A stretch of 64,000 bases of DNA from Emticicia aquatilis (GCF_014644295.1 NZ_BMKK01000012.1:62001-126000), one strand, 5' to 3'. Counted from the stretch's first letter, positions 27,656 to 36,574 are shown. Notes: generated by a model not told the origin, from the sequence alone. Translations and numbers: made by a program.

Positions 27656-28567
27656 ATGGCAACCGAATATTTAGGAATTGATGTAGGCGGAACTAACGTC
27701 AAAATGGGCATTGTTGAAGCTCAAACTGGTAAACTTTCAAATTTTTATAGCCACGACACGGCAAGCTGGCGTAAATCAGGGCATTTTGTTGAGCGTTTGG
27801 GCGATGCAATTGCGATTCAATTAGCTGAAAATAAAGGTGTAGAAAAATGCGGAATTGGTGTTCCGGGGCTTATCACCCGTGACCGTACTACTTTGGTAGA
27901 AATCACAGCAATCCCCGAAATCGACGGCACTCCGATTATACCATATCTAAAAGAACGTTTCCCGAAATGTGATTTTTTCCTTGAAAACGATGCAAATGCT
28001 GCCGCTTTGGGTGAATATTACTTCGGTGAAGATGAAGAGATTCCAGAAGATTATATCATGGTTACGCTCGGAACTGGTGTGGGTGGAGCTGCAATCATCG
28101 ACAAACAAGTTTTCAAAGGTGGTGGCGGAAATGCCATGGAGCCGGGTCACGTTCCATCAAAAAATGGCAAAGTTTTAGAAAGAAACATCGGCAAAAACGA
28201 ATTACTCGATTTAGCCAATAAAATGAGAGCTAACTATACAGGTAAAACCCAACTTCCTGGTGATGGCACTATCTCTACAACTGGTTTGGTAGCAGCAGCA
28301 GCCGAAGGCGATGAATTGGCTCTTCAAATTTTCAGCGAAGTAGGCGAAATGCTTGGTAATGCTCTGGTTTCGATGATTCGTATCCTTGATATTACGACAA
28401 TCTTAGTAGGTGGTGGTCTTTCGGCATCGTTCGATTATATCATGCCAGCTATCAATAAGCAGTTAGAATATTGGCTAACGCCTTATTACCTCAAAACACT
28501 TGTTATCAAAAAAGCTACACTTGGCAATGATGCTGGTTTGCTCGGAGCGGCAAGTTTGTGTTTCTAA
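27656..28567 (+). CDS. ROK family sugar kinase (glucokinase-like) lacking the zinc motif
   Basis: The 303-residue protein has the ROK/ASKHA features: phosphate-1 loop GIDVGGTNVKMG (about 6-17), the catalytic segment ENDANAAALGE (about 104-114), LGTGVGGAAI (about 131-140) and EPGH (about 157-160). The usual cysteine zinc motif (CxCGxxGC) that follows EPGH in most ROK proteins is replaced by SKNGKVLERNIGKNELL, with no cysteines. Members phosphorylate glucose or related sugars with ATP in the cytoplasm. Substrate and activity remain inference. Confidence 0.8.
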   Translation: MATEYLGIDVGGTNVKMGIVEAQTGKLSNFYSHDTASWRKSGHFVERLGDAIAIQLAENKGVEKCGIGVPGLITRDRTTLVEITAIPEIDGTPIIPYLKERFPKCDFFLENDANAAALGEYYFGEDEEIPEDYIMVTLGTGVGGAAIIDKQVFKGGGGNAMEPGHVPSKNGKVLERNIGKNELLDLANKMRANYTGKTQLPGDGTISTTGLVAAAAEGDELALQIFSEVGEMLGNALVSMIRILDITTILVGGGLSASFDYIMPAINKQLEYWLTPYYLKTLVIKKATLGNDAGLLGAASLCF

Positions 28568-28592
28568 GATAAAGTACATATATTTCTGAAAG

Positions 28593-28629
28593 AAAAGGTT
28601 AATTATCGGTTTGATAGTTAACCTTTTTT
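28593..28629 (+). terminator. intrinsic terminator of the ROK kinase gene
   Basis: The stem AAAAGGTTAA pairs with TTAACCTTTT at 28618-28627 and is followed by T residues. Confidence 0.75.
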
Positions 28630-28631
28630 GT

Positions 28632-28714
28632 ACACAGCGATTAAAATCGCTGGCTATTGAAACAAAGGATTGTTTTTTCGACAAACGATTAAAATCTTTT
28701 GTATATTCAACCAA
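28632..28714. repeat. two-unit degenerate direct repeat (ACGATTAAAATC core)
   Basis: Units at 28632-28665 and 28681-28714 share (A/G)CGATTAAAATC, then a TATTGAA/TATTCAA stretch and ACAA/CCAA. The first unit also contains the palindrome AGCGATTAAAATCGCT. Confidence 0.5.
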
Positions 28715-28732
28715 AACCCTATACTCTAAACT

Positions 28733-29326
28733 ATGGAAATCACTCATGCTATCTCCGATGCTGTGCTTACACTCACAGGCATTTATGTATTTTTCCAATA
28801 TCTCCGAAAACTCGAATTTAATACCTGTTTACTTTGGGAAGCCTTCGTACTTTCAATCACGGCAGCAGCTTTTTTCGGAGTTATCCGATTTTTGGGTTAC
28901 TCTCCAGCAAAAACAGTTTCGGAATTTTTCCAACATTTAGCTGGCACAGCGGGAGCATTTTGCTTAGTTTATGCGTCATTTTTATTAGTTCAACGAAAAA
29001 CGGCTTCTCGAAATGCAACTTATATAGTATTGGCTTTAGGATTCATTACTTTCGGAATAGTCCAACTAACCGACAACTCAAAAGTATTGCAGATAGTATC
29101 AATGGTAGCGATTCCGTTGGTTTTGGTTATCGGTATTTTTGGACTTATCAAAGGTCGTTCGGCCGTTGGTTCGTGGCTTGTGTTGGGCGTTTTAGCATTG
29201 GTTTTGGCTACTTATAACAAAAGTTTTATGCCCAATAGCATCCTCGACCCAACTGATGTTTATCATTATTTGGTAGCCATTAGTTTATTTTGTTTCGGAA
29301 GAGCAGCTCGCCATCAAACAGTCTGA
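28733..29326 (+). CDS. hypothetical membrane protein with about six helices
   Basis: The 197-residue protein is almost wholly hydrophobic, with likely helices near 10-25, 34-52, 68-88, 95-113, 120-140 and 146-162. A final helix lies near 178-190. It has Cys and Tyr residues but no recognised catalytic or transport motif. It is encoded alone, with a terminator on its left and a terminator of the opposite transcript on its right. Function is unknown. Confidence 0.6.
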   Translation: MEITHAISDAVLTLTGIYVFFQYLRKLEFNTCLLWEAFVLSITAAAFFGVIRFLGYSPAKTVSEFFQHLAGTAGAFCLVYASFLLVQRKTASRNATYIVLALGFITFGIVQLTDNSKVLQIVSMVAIPLVLVIGIFGLIKGRSAVGSWLVLGVLALVLATYNKSFMPNSILDPTDVYHYLVAISLFCFGRAARHQTV

Positions 29327-29333
29327 TTTTTAA

Positions 29334-29379
29334 TAAAAAAACCTGTAAAGAATGATAATGAAACATCATGCTTTACAGG
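29334..29379 (-). terminator. intrinsic terminator of the plsC-gatC transcript
   Basis: Read leftward, CCTGTAAAG and CTTTACAGG (29342-29350 with 29371-29379) pair, with further inner pairing ATGATG/CATTAT. The leftward strand then has a run of T. Confidence 0.8.
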
Positions 29380-29414
29380 CTTATTTCTATTGACTACCAA
29401 CTATCGACTGTGTA

Positions 29415-29702
29415 CTACTCAATCACTTTCGGTACTTGAAAATACTCACCGTTTTGGCTTGGGGCATTTTTCAAACCTTTTTCTCTTGGCAGAGGGTTTT
29501 GAGCAATATCTTCTCTGAAAACATTCACTTCTTCGCTCATGTGCGTAAGTGGCTCTACATTGGTTGTGTCGAGTTCTTTGAGTTGGTCCATCCAATTCAA
29601 GATTTTCGATAAATCACCCACCATTTTTTCGCTTTCCTGCTCGCTTAATTCTAAACGAGAAAGATGTGCCATTTTTTCAACTGTTTTTTGGTCTATTTTC
29701 AT
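29415..29702 (-). CDS. gatC: Asp-tRNA(Asn)/Glu-tRNA(Gln) amidotransferase subunit C
   Basis: The 95-residue protein is the usual length for GatC. It has the family patterns KMAHLSRLELSEQESEKM (about 10-27), LNWMDQLKELDTTNVEPLTH (about 35-54), VNVFREDI and the C-terminal NGEYFQVPKVIE. GatC stabilises the GatA-GatB complex that converts Glu-tRNA(Gln) or Asp-tRNA(Asn) to the amide form. The gatA and gatB genes are not in the window. It starts 5 bp after the stop of the acyltransferase gene. Confidence 0.93.
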   Translation of the reverse strand: MKIDQKTVEKMAHLSRLELSEQESEKMVGDLSKILNWMDQLKELDTTNVEPLTHMSEEVNVFREDIAQNPLPREKGLKNAPSQNGEYFQVPKVIE

Positions 29703-29707
29703 ATTTC

Positions 29708-30433
29708 TTAATCTCTAAACTTGTTTAATGTTGGCTGAATCACATCATAGACTTGCTTTTTCAAAGTATCTATGTCAGCTTTTGTTAGGTTGGTCGTCTC
29801 GATTGGCTTATGTACGATTACTCTGATTTTGTGCCATTTGAATAGTGTTTCGGGCATTACTTTATAATTATCCAAAAGCGAAATCGGTACAATCGGTACT
29901 TTATTTTCGATGGCCATCGAAAATGCTCCATCTTTAAAAGGCTGAATCATTTCGGGGAAATTAGTCGAAAAAATACCTCCTTCTGGAAAAATCATAATAC
30001 TTCTCCCCGACTTCAATGCTTTTATCGAGCGAGTAAGGGCCTTGATTCGGCTATCTTTTGCCGACCTATCTACTTGAATATGAAGTTTTGTAAACATATA
30101 TCCAAATAATGGCACTTTCTTCACCGAGCTTTTCCCCATAAAAGCAAAGTAGTTTTTCACGACAACGCCCATCATCGCAATATCGAGATAGCTAAAATGA
30201 TTGGCACAAAAAACATAGGCACGCTTTGGGTCAGGTTTTTCTTCGTAAGTAACCTTTACGGGCTGCCCGATTATAAAAAAGAAAATCTTGCCCCAGATAC
30301 GATTACAGTAATGAGCGATTGGTTTCCATTGCTCTTTTTGCAAGCAAACATAAACAACAGGATAAAGTAATAAAAACACTACTATAAACCAAAACGCACA
30401 CCAAACTGTATATATCCAAGAAAATACCTTCAT
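29708..30433 (-). CDS. 1-acyl-sn-glycerol-3-phosphate acyltransferase (PlsC family)
   Basis: The start chosen is ATG 30433 (MKVFSWIYTVW). The 241-residue protein has N-terminal membrane helices (about 5-30) and the PlsC motifs NHFSYLDIAMMG (NHx4D, about 77-88), a region with KKVPLFGYMF, FPEGG (about 150-154) and a final VPIVPISLLDNY. It should make phosphatidic acid from lysophosphatidate at the inner membrane. It lies in one transcript with gatC. Confidence 0.88.
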   Translation of the reverse strand: MKVFSWIYTVWCAFWFIVVFLLLYPVVYVCLQKEQWKPIAHYCNRIWGKIFFFIIGQPVKVTYEEKPDPKRAYVFCANHFSYLDIAMMGVVVKNYFAFMGKSSVKKVPLFGYMFTKLHIQVDRSAKDSRIKALTRSIKALKSGRSIMIFPEGGIFSTNFPEMIQPFKDGAFSMAIENKVPIVPISLLDNYKVMPETLFKWHKIRVIVHKPIETTNLTKADIDTLKKQVYDVIQPTLNKFRD

Positions 30434-30442
30434 AAAAGCCAG

Positions 30443-30480
30443 CTCCCAAACCCGACACATCGGACTGCCCCGATGGGGCT
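30443..30480. repeat. CCGA-TCGG and CCCCGATGGGG palindromes upstream of plsC
   Basis: GCCCC-GAT-GGGGC at 30467-30479 is a perfect 5-bp hairpin preceded by CCGACACATCGG. The core matches the palindrome at 27545-27575. Confidence 0.55.
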
Positions 30481-30573
30481 TAATTACATAATTGATTATT
30501 TATTATTAGCAATTTAATGATAAAACATTGATAATCAAAGCTTTACCATTCACTCATTCTATCAATCGCTCAT

Positions 30574-31329
30574 TTACTTTATCTCGTCGTGCAAATCAAC
30601 TGGTTTTGCGTTTTTACGCATTTTGATGTTGAGCGTTTCAACCAAAAACGAGAACGCCATCGAGAAGTAAACATAGCCTTTCGGTACGTGTACTTTAAAT
30701 GCCTCGGCCACGAGCAATGTACCAATCATTACCAAGAAAGATAAGGCCAACATTTTCACCGTTGGGTGACGCTCCACAAACTCACCCACTTTACCAGCAA
30801 AAGCCAACATTGCAAAGGTAGAAAGAACTACCGAAACAGCCATCACAATAATATTATCAGTCATACCAATGGCCGTAATAATTGAGTCGATTGAGAATAC
30901 AATATTAATGATAGCAATATCAAAAATGGCTTTTGAAAGCTTAGAAGCTGTCTTTTTGCCACTAACATTTTCTTCGTGTCCTTCGAGTTTTTGGTGAATC
31001 TCAGATGTTGACTTGTACAACAAGAAAAGTCCACCAATTAATAATATAATATCTTTACCACTAAAACCTAAGTCGAAAGGTAAGCCCAAATCTTTTAAAT
31101 TAAATAAATCGGTTTGAAGCCCCAAAATCCAGCCCAATACAAATAATAAAGCAATTCTGATGGCCATTGCCATCATTAAGCCAATACTACGGGCTTTTTT
31201 CTGTTCGGCGTGTGGAAGTTTCGATGAAATAATCGAAACGAAGATGATGTTGTCAACCCCAAGTACAATTTCTAATAATGTTAAAGTAAGAATACTTGTT
31301 AAAGCTGCCGTTGTAAAAATTTGTTCCAT
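30574..31329 (-). CDS. TerC family integral membrane protein
   Basis: The 251-residue protein has about seven membrane helices and the TerC signatures: LTLLEIVLGVDNIIFVSI (about 16-33, with the conserved Glu and Asp) and the second-half copy IVFSIDSIITAIGMTD (about 143-158). Members of the family are linked to metal-ion handling, including manganese export during secretion, and to tellurium resistance clusters. No other ter genes lie nearby, so a metal-homeostasis role is more likely than tellurite resistance. Confidence 0.88.
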   Translation of the reverse strand: MEQIFTTAALTSILTLTLLEIVLGVDNIIFVSIISSKLPHAEQKKARSIGLMMAMAIRIALLFVLGWILGLQTDLFNLKDLGLPFDLGFSGKDIILLIGGLFLLYKSTSEIHQKLEGHEENVSGKKTASKLSKAIFDIAIINIVFSIDSIITAIGMTDNIIVMAVSVVLSTFAMLAFAGKVGEFVERHPTVKMLALSFLVMIGTLLVAEAFKVHVPKGYVYFSMAFSFLVETLNIKMRKNAKPVDLHDEIK

Positions 31330-31669
31330 TTCAGGTTTAGTTTTATTTGTTTATGAAGCGAAATTAGAGTTTTTCGATGTTTCCGCCAAATTCAATCATG
31401 ATAAACGGAAAATTTCGAGCAAATCACACGTCTGATTTCTTGATGAATATCAGAAAATAAATCGTTTTTTTGATGAATTTTGAGCAGAGACCTCGCATAA
31501 AAATGGGCTTTTTTTGCCATGATTTTCTGAGTATTCTATTTCTTGTAGAATTATTCCTATAATATGACCAAAATCACAAAATAGTATTATAATTTAACTG
31601 AATTTTAGTTGATGAAACTTAATAAAGTACCTACTTTTGTTATATTCAATCTATTTATTTTGACTTTTA
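31330..31669. other. 340-bp divergent intergenic region terC / uxaB
   Basis: This AT-rich spacer between divergent genes contains the uxaB promoter at 31609-31639. Nothing else was recognised, and no terC promoter box was found on the leftward strand. Confidence 0.5.
31609..31639 (+). promoter_or_regulatory. uxaB promoter (TTG at -33, TACTTTTG at -7)
   Basis: TTG at 31609-31611 and TACTTTTG at 31632-31639 are separated by 20 bp. Both elements and the spacing fit the Bacteroidota housekeeping promoter. The start codon is 30 bp downstream. Confidence 0.65.
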
Positions 31670-33136
31670 ATGAAACTCTCTAAAGAATTACTAACCGACA
31701 GTTCTACACTCCAATTACCTGAAAAAGTACTTCAATTTGGTACGGGGGTTTTACTTCGTGGACTATGCGACTATTTTATTGATAAAGCCAATAAGCAGGG
31801 AATTTTTAATGGACGAATCGTGGTTGTGAAATCGACCGATTCGGGCGGTGCAGATGCTTTTGCCGAGCAAGACAATCTTTATACTATTTGCGTAAGAGGT
31901 ATCGACAAAGGCGTACCAACTGAAGAGAACATCATCAGTTCGGCTATTAGTCGAGTACTTTCTGCTCAATCTCAATGGAGTGCAATCCTTGAAACTGCCC
32001 AAGACCCTAACATTTCAGTCGTTATCTCAAACACCACCGAGGTTGGTTTACAGTACGTCGAAGAGAGTATTCGTCAATCTCCACCTGCATCTTTCCCTGC
32101 GAAACTTACGGCGTGGCTATATGAGCGTTTTCAGAACAAACAAGATGGCGTTGTAATTATCCCGACCGAACTAATTGTAGGTAATGGAGATATTCTGAAA
32201 GATTTAGTATTGAAAGTTTCGGCTTTCAATAATCTACCAGCCAATTTTGTAGAATGGTTAAAAACCGAAAACTCATTCTGTAATTCATTAGTTGATAGAA
32301 TCGTGCCAGGCAAGCCCAAAGGCGAAGCATTGGCCGAATTACAAAATAAACTTGGCTACGAAGACCAACTTCTGTTAGTTGCTGAAACATACAGATTGTG
32401 GGCGATTCAAGGCAATGAAAAAGTAAAAGATGTTTTATCGTTCGCCCAAGCTGACGAAGGCGTGAAAATTGCCAATAACATTGAGCAATTCCGTGAACTA
32501 AAACTTCGTATGCTCAACGGTACGCACTCGCTCATGTGCGGCATGGAATATCTATCAGGCTTTACGACTGTGAAAGAAGCATTGGCCGATGATGTGACCG
32601 AGAAATTTATCACAAACTTGATGATGTCGGAAATTGCCCCTGCAATTCCGTATAAAATAGATGCTAAAGTGGCTCAACGTTATGGCCGTGATGTATTGGA
32701 TAGATTCCGTAACCCGTACCTCGACCACCAATGGATTAGCATTACGCTTCAATACACCATGAAAATGCAGATGCGTAATATTCCATTATTGTTGAATTAC
32801 TACAAAGAATTCAGCACCGTTCCGCAATATTTTACTCGTGGATTTGCTGCGTATCTTCTATTCATGAAAGCAGTGAAAGAAGAAAACGGTAAGTATTTCG
32901 GTGAAAAAGAAGGCGAACTTTACCCAATCCAATGCGATTCAGCAAAATATTTTTATGAAGTATGGCAAAACCATAAACCAAATGAAGTAGTAGATGCAGT
33001 GCTTGGCAATGAACAACTTTGGGGAAGCGACCTCCGCAAACTCAAAGGTTTTGAAGAAAACGTAACTACGCATTTATCAAACATGATGGCAATAGGCGTA
33101 CGTGAAGTAGCTGCGGCTTTAAATGTATATGCTTAA
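31670..33136 (+). CDS. uxaB: tagaturonate reductase (altronate oxidoreductase)
   Basis: The 488-residue protein belongs to the mannitol dehydrogenase family. Its N-terminal NAD-binding segment is VLQFGTGVLLRGLCDYFIDKA (about 20-40), with VVISNTTEVGLQY (about 122-134) typical of UxaB rather than UxuB. Conserved substrate residues sit in KLRMLNGTHSLMCGMEYL (about 282-299). It reduces tagaturonate to altronate with NADH in galacturonate breakdown. It is convergent with the eda-kdgK-uxuA group. The altronate dehydratase (uxaA) and uronate isomerase (uxaC) genes are not in the window. Confidence 0.9.
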   Translation: MKLSKELLTDSSTLQLPEKVLQFGTGVLLRGLCDYFIDKANKQGIFNGRIVVVKSTDSGGADAFAEQDNLYTICVRGIDKGVPTEENIISSAISRVLSAQSQWSAILETAQDPNISVVISNTTEVGLQYVEESIRQSPPASFPAKLTAWLYERFQNKQDGVVIIPTELIVGNGDILKDLVLKVSAFNNLPANFVEWLKTENSFCNSLVDRIVPGKPKGEALAELQNKLGYEDQLLLVAETYRLWAIQGNEKVKDVLSFAQADEGVKIANNIEQFRELKLRMLNGTHSLMCGMEYLSGFTTVKEALADDVTEKFITNLMMSEIAPAIPYKIDAKVAQRYGRDVLDRFRNPYLDHQWISITLQYTMKMQMRNIPLLLNYYKEFSTVPQYFTRGFAAYLLFMKAVKEENGKYFGEKEGELYPIQCDSAKYFYEVWQNHKPNEVVDAVLGNEQLWGSDLRKLKGFEENVTTHLSNMMAIGVREVAAALNVYA

Positions 33137-33138
33137 TT

Positions 33139-33191
33139 GTAACACAATTCTCCGAATTGTAAAGCCTGCACAATTCGGAGAATTGTGCTAC
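33139..33191. repeat. REPIN-like pair of inverted hairpins after uxaB
   Basis: GTAACACAATTCTCCGAATTGT and, inverted, GTAGCACAATTCTCCGAATTGT (ending at 33191) each form ACAATTC-TCC-GAATTGT hairpins, and the pair can also form one long foldback. Confidence 0.65.
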
Positions 33192-33192
33192 A

Positions 33193-33230
33193 AAAAACGC
33201 TCCGAGAGATATTTTTTCGGAGCGTTTTTT
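33193..33230. terminator. bidirectional terminator between uxaB and eda
   Basis: A 13-bp stem AAAAACGCTCCGA/TCGGAGCGTTTTT with an 11-nt loop has A and T runs on both sides. Confidence 0.85.
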
Positions 33231-33272
33231 GTTAATTGCCTCCTGCCTTAGCTGAAGGATTTATTGAGAATT

Positions 33273-33941
33273 TTATTTTACCTCTTTTATAATGCGTAAA
33301 GCATTTCCCACAATTTCGGTAACTTTTGCCCAATCTTTTGCTGCTAAAACATCTTTCGGGACTAATTGTGAGCCAATTCCTACGGCGGTAGTACCAGCAC
33401 CAAACCACAGTTTTAGACTTTCTTCGGTTGGCGAAACACCACCTGTAACCATAATCTGAGCATCGGGCATCGGCCCACCTTTCAGGGCTTTCACAAAACC
33501 TGCACCCAAAACATCGCCGGGGAAAATCTTGATGAATTCAGCTCCCGCCACACGAGCATTATAAATTTCGGTCACTGTCATCACGCCTGGCATCCACGGA
33601 ATACCCGCCGCTTGACAAACCTTACCAACTTCTGGGTTCATTACTGGAGCTACAATGAAATTTGTACCAACATCAATAAACTTTTGTGCCGTAGCTGCAT
33701 CGTAAATCGTACCAATTCCCAAAATCATTTCGGGCATTTCGGTTTCAGTAATTTTTACGAGCTCTACAAAGTTATTATACGAATTTTCGGTGCGATTCGT
33801 GAACTCAAAAACTCTCACGCCCGCCGCATAGCATGCACGCAACACACCCAAACACAATTCTAAATCATTGTGCGTAAAAAGTGGCACTAAACCTGTTGCC
33901 GAAACCTGTGCCAAGGTTGTATTTTTATCAAATCTTGCCAT
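33273..33941 (-). CDS. eda: 2-dehydro-3-deoxy-phosphogluconate / 4-hydroxy-2-oxoglutarate aldolase
   Basis: The 222-residue class I aldolase has the KDPG family layout: the early VPLFTHNDLELCLGVLRACY (about 19-38) and GVRVFEFTNRTENS (about 40-53) with the conserved Glu and Arg. The Schiff-base lysine lies in EFIKIFPGDVLG (about Lys136), and GGVSPTEESLKLWFGAGTTAVGIG comes near 166-189. It cleaves KDPG to pyruvate and glyceraldehyde-3-phosphate. It is last in the leftward uxuA-kdgK-eda string and completes the KDG branch. Confidence 0.93.
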   Translation of the reverse strand: MARFDKNTTLAQVSATGLVPLFTHNDLELCLGVLRACYAAGVRVFEFTNRTENSYNNFVELVKITETEMPEMILGIGTIYDAATAQKFIDVGTNFIVAPVMNPEVGKVCQAAGIPWMPGVMTVTEIYNARVAGAEFIKIFPGDVLGAGFVKALKGGPMPDAQIMVTGGVSPTEESLKLWFGAGTTAVGIGSQLVPKDVLAAKDWAKVTEIVGNALRIIKEVK

Positions 33942-33951
33942 TATCTTTAAA

Positions 33952-34044
33952 TTTACGATGTACGATTTATGATTTACGATTAGTATATCACAATTTTATG
34001 GTTTAAACCAACAAATCGTCATTCGTAAATCCAAAATCGTCAAT
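33952..34044. repeat. degenerate GATTTACGA repeats between kdgK and eda
   Basis: Several GATTTACGA/TACGATTTATGA units on the left are answered by AAATCGTCATTCGTAAATC units on the right, giving an imperfect foldback. Similar units occur at 46218-46285. Confidence 0.5.
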
Positions 34045-34049
34045 CAAGT

Positions 34050-35057
34050 TTATCTTCTCAATCTCCCAGATTTATCTCCGCTCATGACGGCTTCAACTTC
34101 TGGGACTGTCACTAAATTTTGGTCACCTTCAATGGTATGCTTCAGAGCCGCAGCTGCTGTTCCAAACTGCAATGATTTCAAATCATCTTTCAATATAACT
34201 TGCCCATAAATAAAACCACCCAAAAACGCATCGCCAGTACCAATTCTATCAACAATATGAGTAATATCTTGATAACCAGTCTCTAACAATTCCTCGCCAT
34301 TCCACATTTTTGCGGCATATTGGTTATGTGAAGCACTTACTTGAATACGGTCAGAATCAATTACTTTCTTCACAGTCGGATAAGCCTCCATCAACATTTT
34401 ACAAGCCTCCACAAACTTACCTTTCTCGACAGTTACTTGAAGCCCAAAAATCTCTTCGATGTTTTTGCGACTTGCTAAAATAATATCTGAATAAGAAGCC
34501 AATTCGGGCAAAATTTCTTGTGGAGTTTTACCATATTTCCACAAATTACTGCGGTAATAAATATCCGAAGATACCGTAATACCCAGTTTTTTGGCAGTTT
34601 TTACGGCATCTAAGCACGCCTTTGCGGCTCCTTCCGAAATTGCGGGCGTAATACCACACCAGTGAAACCAATCTGCACCTTCCAAGATTTTCTCCCAATC
34701 GAAATGCTCAGGATTGATATTAGCAAATGCCGAATCGGCACGGTCATAGACAATCTGGCTGGCACGCATCACCGCACCCGTTTCTAAGAAAAACACCCCT
34801 ACTCTATCACCCTCTAAAACTACGTGAGAATCATCAACTCCCAAAAATCTTAGAAATGCCTTGGCTTTTTGCCCCATCAAATTATTAGGGAAAGCGGTTA
34901 CGTGAGCAGCTTCAAAACCAAACTTCACGAGCGATGCCCCAACGTTCATTTCTGTTCCACCGAAAGTAGCATTAAACGAGGTTGCTTGTTCTATTTTCTG
35001 AAAATTGGGTGTCGAAAGGCGAAGTAGGACTTCACCAAAAGTTACTATTTTTGGCAT
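34050..35057 (-). CDS. kdgK: 2-dehydro-3-deoxygluconokinase (PfkB family)
   Basis: The 335-residue PfkB kinase has the N-terminal FGEVLLRLSTP (about 6-16), GGTEMNVGASLVKFG (about 33-47, sugar-binding glycines) and the C-terminal signature DRIGTGDAFLGGFIYG (about 267-282), whose Asp is the catalytic base. Residues fit KDG kinases, which phosphorylate 2-keto-3-deoxygluconate to KDPG for the neighbouring aldolase. Genomic context with uxuA and eda supports this call over fructokinase or ribokinase. Confidence 0.9.
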   Translation of the reverse strand: MPKIVTFGEVLLRLSTPNFQKIEQATSFNATFGGTEMNVGASLVKFGFEAAHVTAFPNNLMGQKAKAFLRFLGVDDSHVVLEGDRVGVFFLETGAVMRASQIVYDRADSAFANINPEHFDWEKILEGADWFHWCGITPAISEGAAKACLDAVKTAKKLGITVSSDIYYRSNLWKYGKTPQEILPELASYSDIILASRKNIEEIFGLQVTVEKGKFVEACKMLMEAYPTVKKVIDSDRIQVSASHNQYAAKMWNGEELLETGYQDITHIVDRIGTGDAFLGGFIYGQVILKDDLKSLQFGTAAAALKHTIEGDQNLVTVPEVEAVMSGDKSGRLRR

Positions 35058-35067
35058 AAAATTTTAA

Positions 35068-35100
35068 TGAGTGAATGAGCGAATGAATGAATTTTGAATG
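35068..35100. repeat. GAATGA-rich degenerate tandem repeat
   Basis: GAGTGAATGAGCGAATGAATGA lies between uxuA and kdgK and resembles, in inverted form, the ATTC-rich stretches near 25850 and 30548. Confidence 0.45.
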
Positions 35101-35150
35101 TTCTCAAAAAACACTCTTCTATCTTTATGTAACTTTACTATTCAATATTT

Positions 35151-36341
35151 TTAGCTAAACGACCTCGTAATTCCAAGCTCCAAACCTCTCAGTTCGGCTA
35201 AACCACGTAAACGACCGATGGCAGTATAGCCAGGGTTTGTTCGTTTGGTAGCGTTCAAGTCATCGAGCATTTTGTGTCCGTGGTCGGGGCGGAACGGCAA
35301 TCTGTAATCTTCACGTCCTTCGCTTACTCTTCGTTTTTGCTCCAAAACCAACGCTTTCATTACGCCATACATATCTACATCGCCATCTAAGTGGTCAGCT
35401 TCGTAGAAATTTCCTTCGGCGTCACGCTTAGTTGCTCGTAAATGTATGAAATTAATTCTGTCGCCCAAACGCTCAACCATTCCAACTAAATCATTATCGG
35501 CACGCACACCGTAGCTTCCCGTGCAGAAACAAAGTCCGTTAAATTTACTTTCAGCTGCTTCGAGTAATAATTTTGCGTCGGTTTCGGTACTTACTACACG
35601 GGGCAAGCCCAAAATCGGATACGGTGGGTCGTCGGGGTGAATCGCCAACAATACGCCCGCTTGCTCGGCTACTGGTGTAATTTCTTTTAGAAAACTATAC
35701 AGATTTTGGCGTAATTCTCTATCACCTATATATTTATAGGTATCAAGCGTTTCTCTGAATGCTTCAATCGTAAAACTTTCTTCGCTTCCTGGCAAGCCAG
35801 CAATGATATTTTTGGTCAGACGAGTCACATCAGCTTCTCTTGCACTTTCAAACCATGCTTTTGCTTTGGCAATTTGTGCTTCCGAATAAGATTTTTCGGC
35901 GTTTACTCTTTTTAGAATATACATTTCGAAAGCACAAAACTCGGTCATATCGAAACGCAAGGCTTTAGAGCCATCGGCTACTTCAAAATCTAAGTCAGTA
36001 CGAGTCCAGTCCAAAATTGGCATAAAATTATAGCAAACTGTATCAATACCACATTCGGCCAAGTTCACGAGGCTTTCCTTGTAGTTTTCGATGTATTGCT
36101 TATAATTTCCCGAAGCCTTCTTGATATCTTCATGCACAGGCACGCTTTCAACCACCGACCACACCAAACCGCTGCTTTCGATGAGAGATTTACGAGCTTG
36201 AATTTCTGATTTTGTCCAAACCTGACCGTTTGGTATATGATGAAGTGCCGAAACAACACCTGTTGCCCCAGCTTGACGAACATCGGATAAACTTACTGGG
36301 TCATTGGGGCCAAACCAACGCCATGTTTGTTCAAGAGCCAT
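35151..36341 (-). CDS. uxuA: mannonate dehydratase
   Basis: The 396-residue protein matches UxuA length and sequence: the N-terminal [19 protein letters not shown] (about 5-23), [17 protein letters not shown] (about 26-42), [16 protein letters not shown] (about 100-115), [17 protein letters not shown] (about 232-248) and the C-terminal [10 protein letters not shown] (about 351-360). These include the metal-binding His, Cys and Asp residues. It dehydrates D-mannonate to 2-keto-3-deoxygluconate. A strong promoter lies just upstream, so it probably heads the uxuA-kdgK-eda transcript. Confidence 0.95.
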   Translation of the reverse strand: MALEQTWRWFGPNDPVSLSDVRQAGATGVVSALHHIPNGQVWTKSEIQARKSLIESSGLVWSVVESVPVHEDIKKASGNYKQYIENYKESLVNLAECGIDTVCYNFMPILDWTRTDLDFEVADGSKALRFDMTEFCAFEMYILKRVNAEKSYSEAQIAKAKAWFESAREADVTRLTKNIIAGLPGSEESFTIEAFRETLDTYKYIGDRELRQNLYSFLKEITPVAEQAGVLLAIHPDDPPYPILGLPRVVSTETDAKLLLEAAESKFNGLCFCTGSYGVRADNDLVGMVERLGDRINFIHLRATKRDAEGNFYEADHLDGDVDMYGVMKALVLEQKRRVSEGREDYRLPFRPDHGHKMLDDLNATKRTNPGYTAIGRLRGLAELRGLELGITRSFS

Positions 36342-36368
36342 ATTTTTAAGATTGAAATAAATGATTTA

Positions 36369-36399
36369 CAAAAATATAGCTAAGGCGAGAAGTCTCCAA
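36369..36399 (-). promoter_or_regulatory. uxuA promoter (leftward)
   Basis: Read leftward, TTG (36397-36399) and TATTTTTG (36369-36376) are 20 bp apart, fitting the -33/-7 pattern, and lie 28 bp before the ATG at 36341. Confidence 0.65.
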
Positions 36400-36542
36400 C
36401 TAATATTTTGTCAGGAACAAATACTTTTTTGACAGTATAGAGGAGCAAACGGTCAAAAACTTGAAACGAGGTTATACAAAACAAATTTTAAATATGATTT
36501 TATAAGGAAAAACAAAAAACTAACATTTTTTTTTATTGAATA

Positions 36543-36574
36543 TTTGGAAATAAAAAAACAGACTTGCATCTTTG
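36543..36574 (+). promoter_or_regulatory. promoter of the tRNA-Val pair
   Basis: TTTG at 36543-36546 and CATCTTTG at 36567-36574 are separated by 20 bp, and the first tRNA begins 37 bp after the -7 box. Confidence 0.55.

Noticed and set aside
28632-28714. Possible CRISPR-like array
   Set aside because: There are only two imperfect units, no spacers of uniform length and no cas genes. It is an ordinary dispersed repeat.
30574-31329. Tellurite resistance locus because of the terC homologue
   Set aside because: No terA, terB, terD or terE genes flank it. Single TerC-like proteins are common and linked to metal export.
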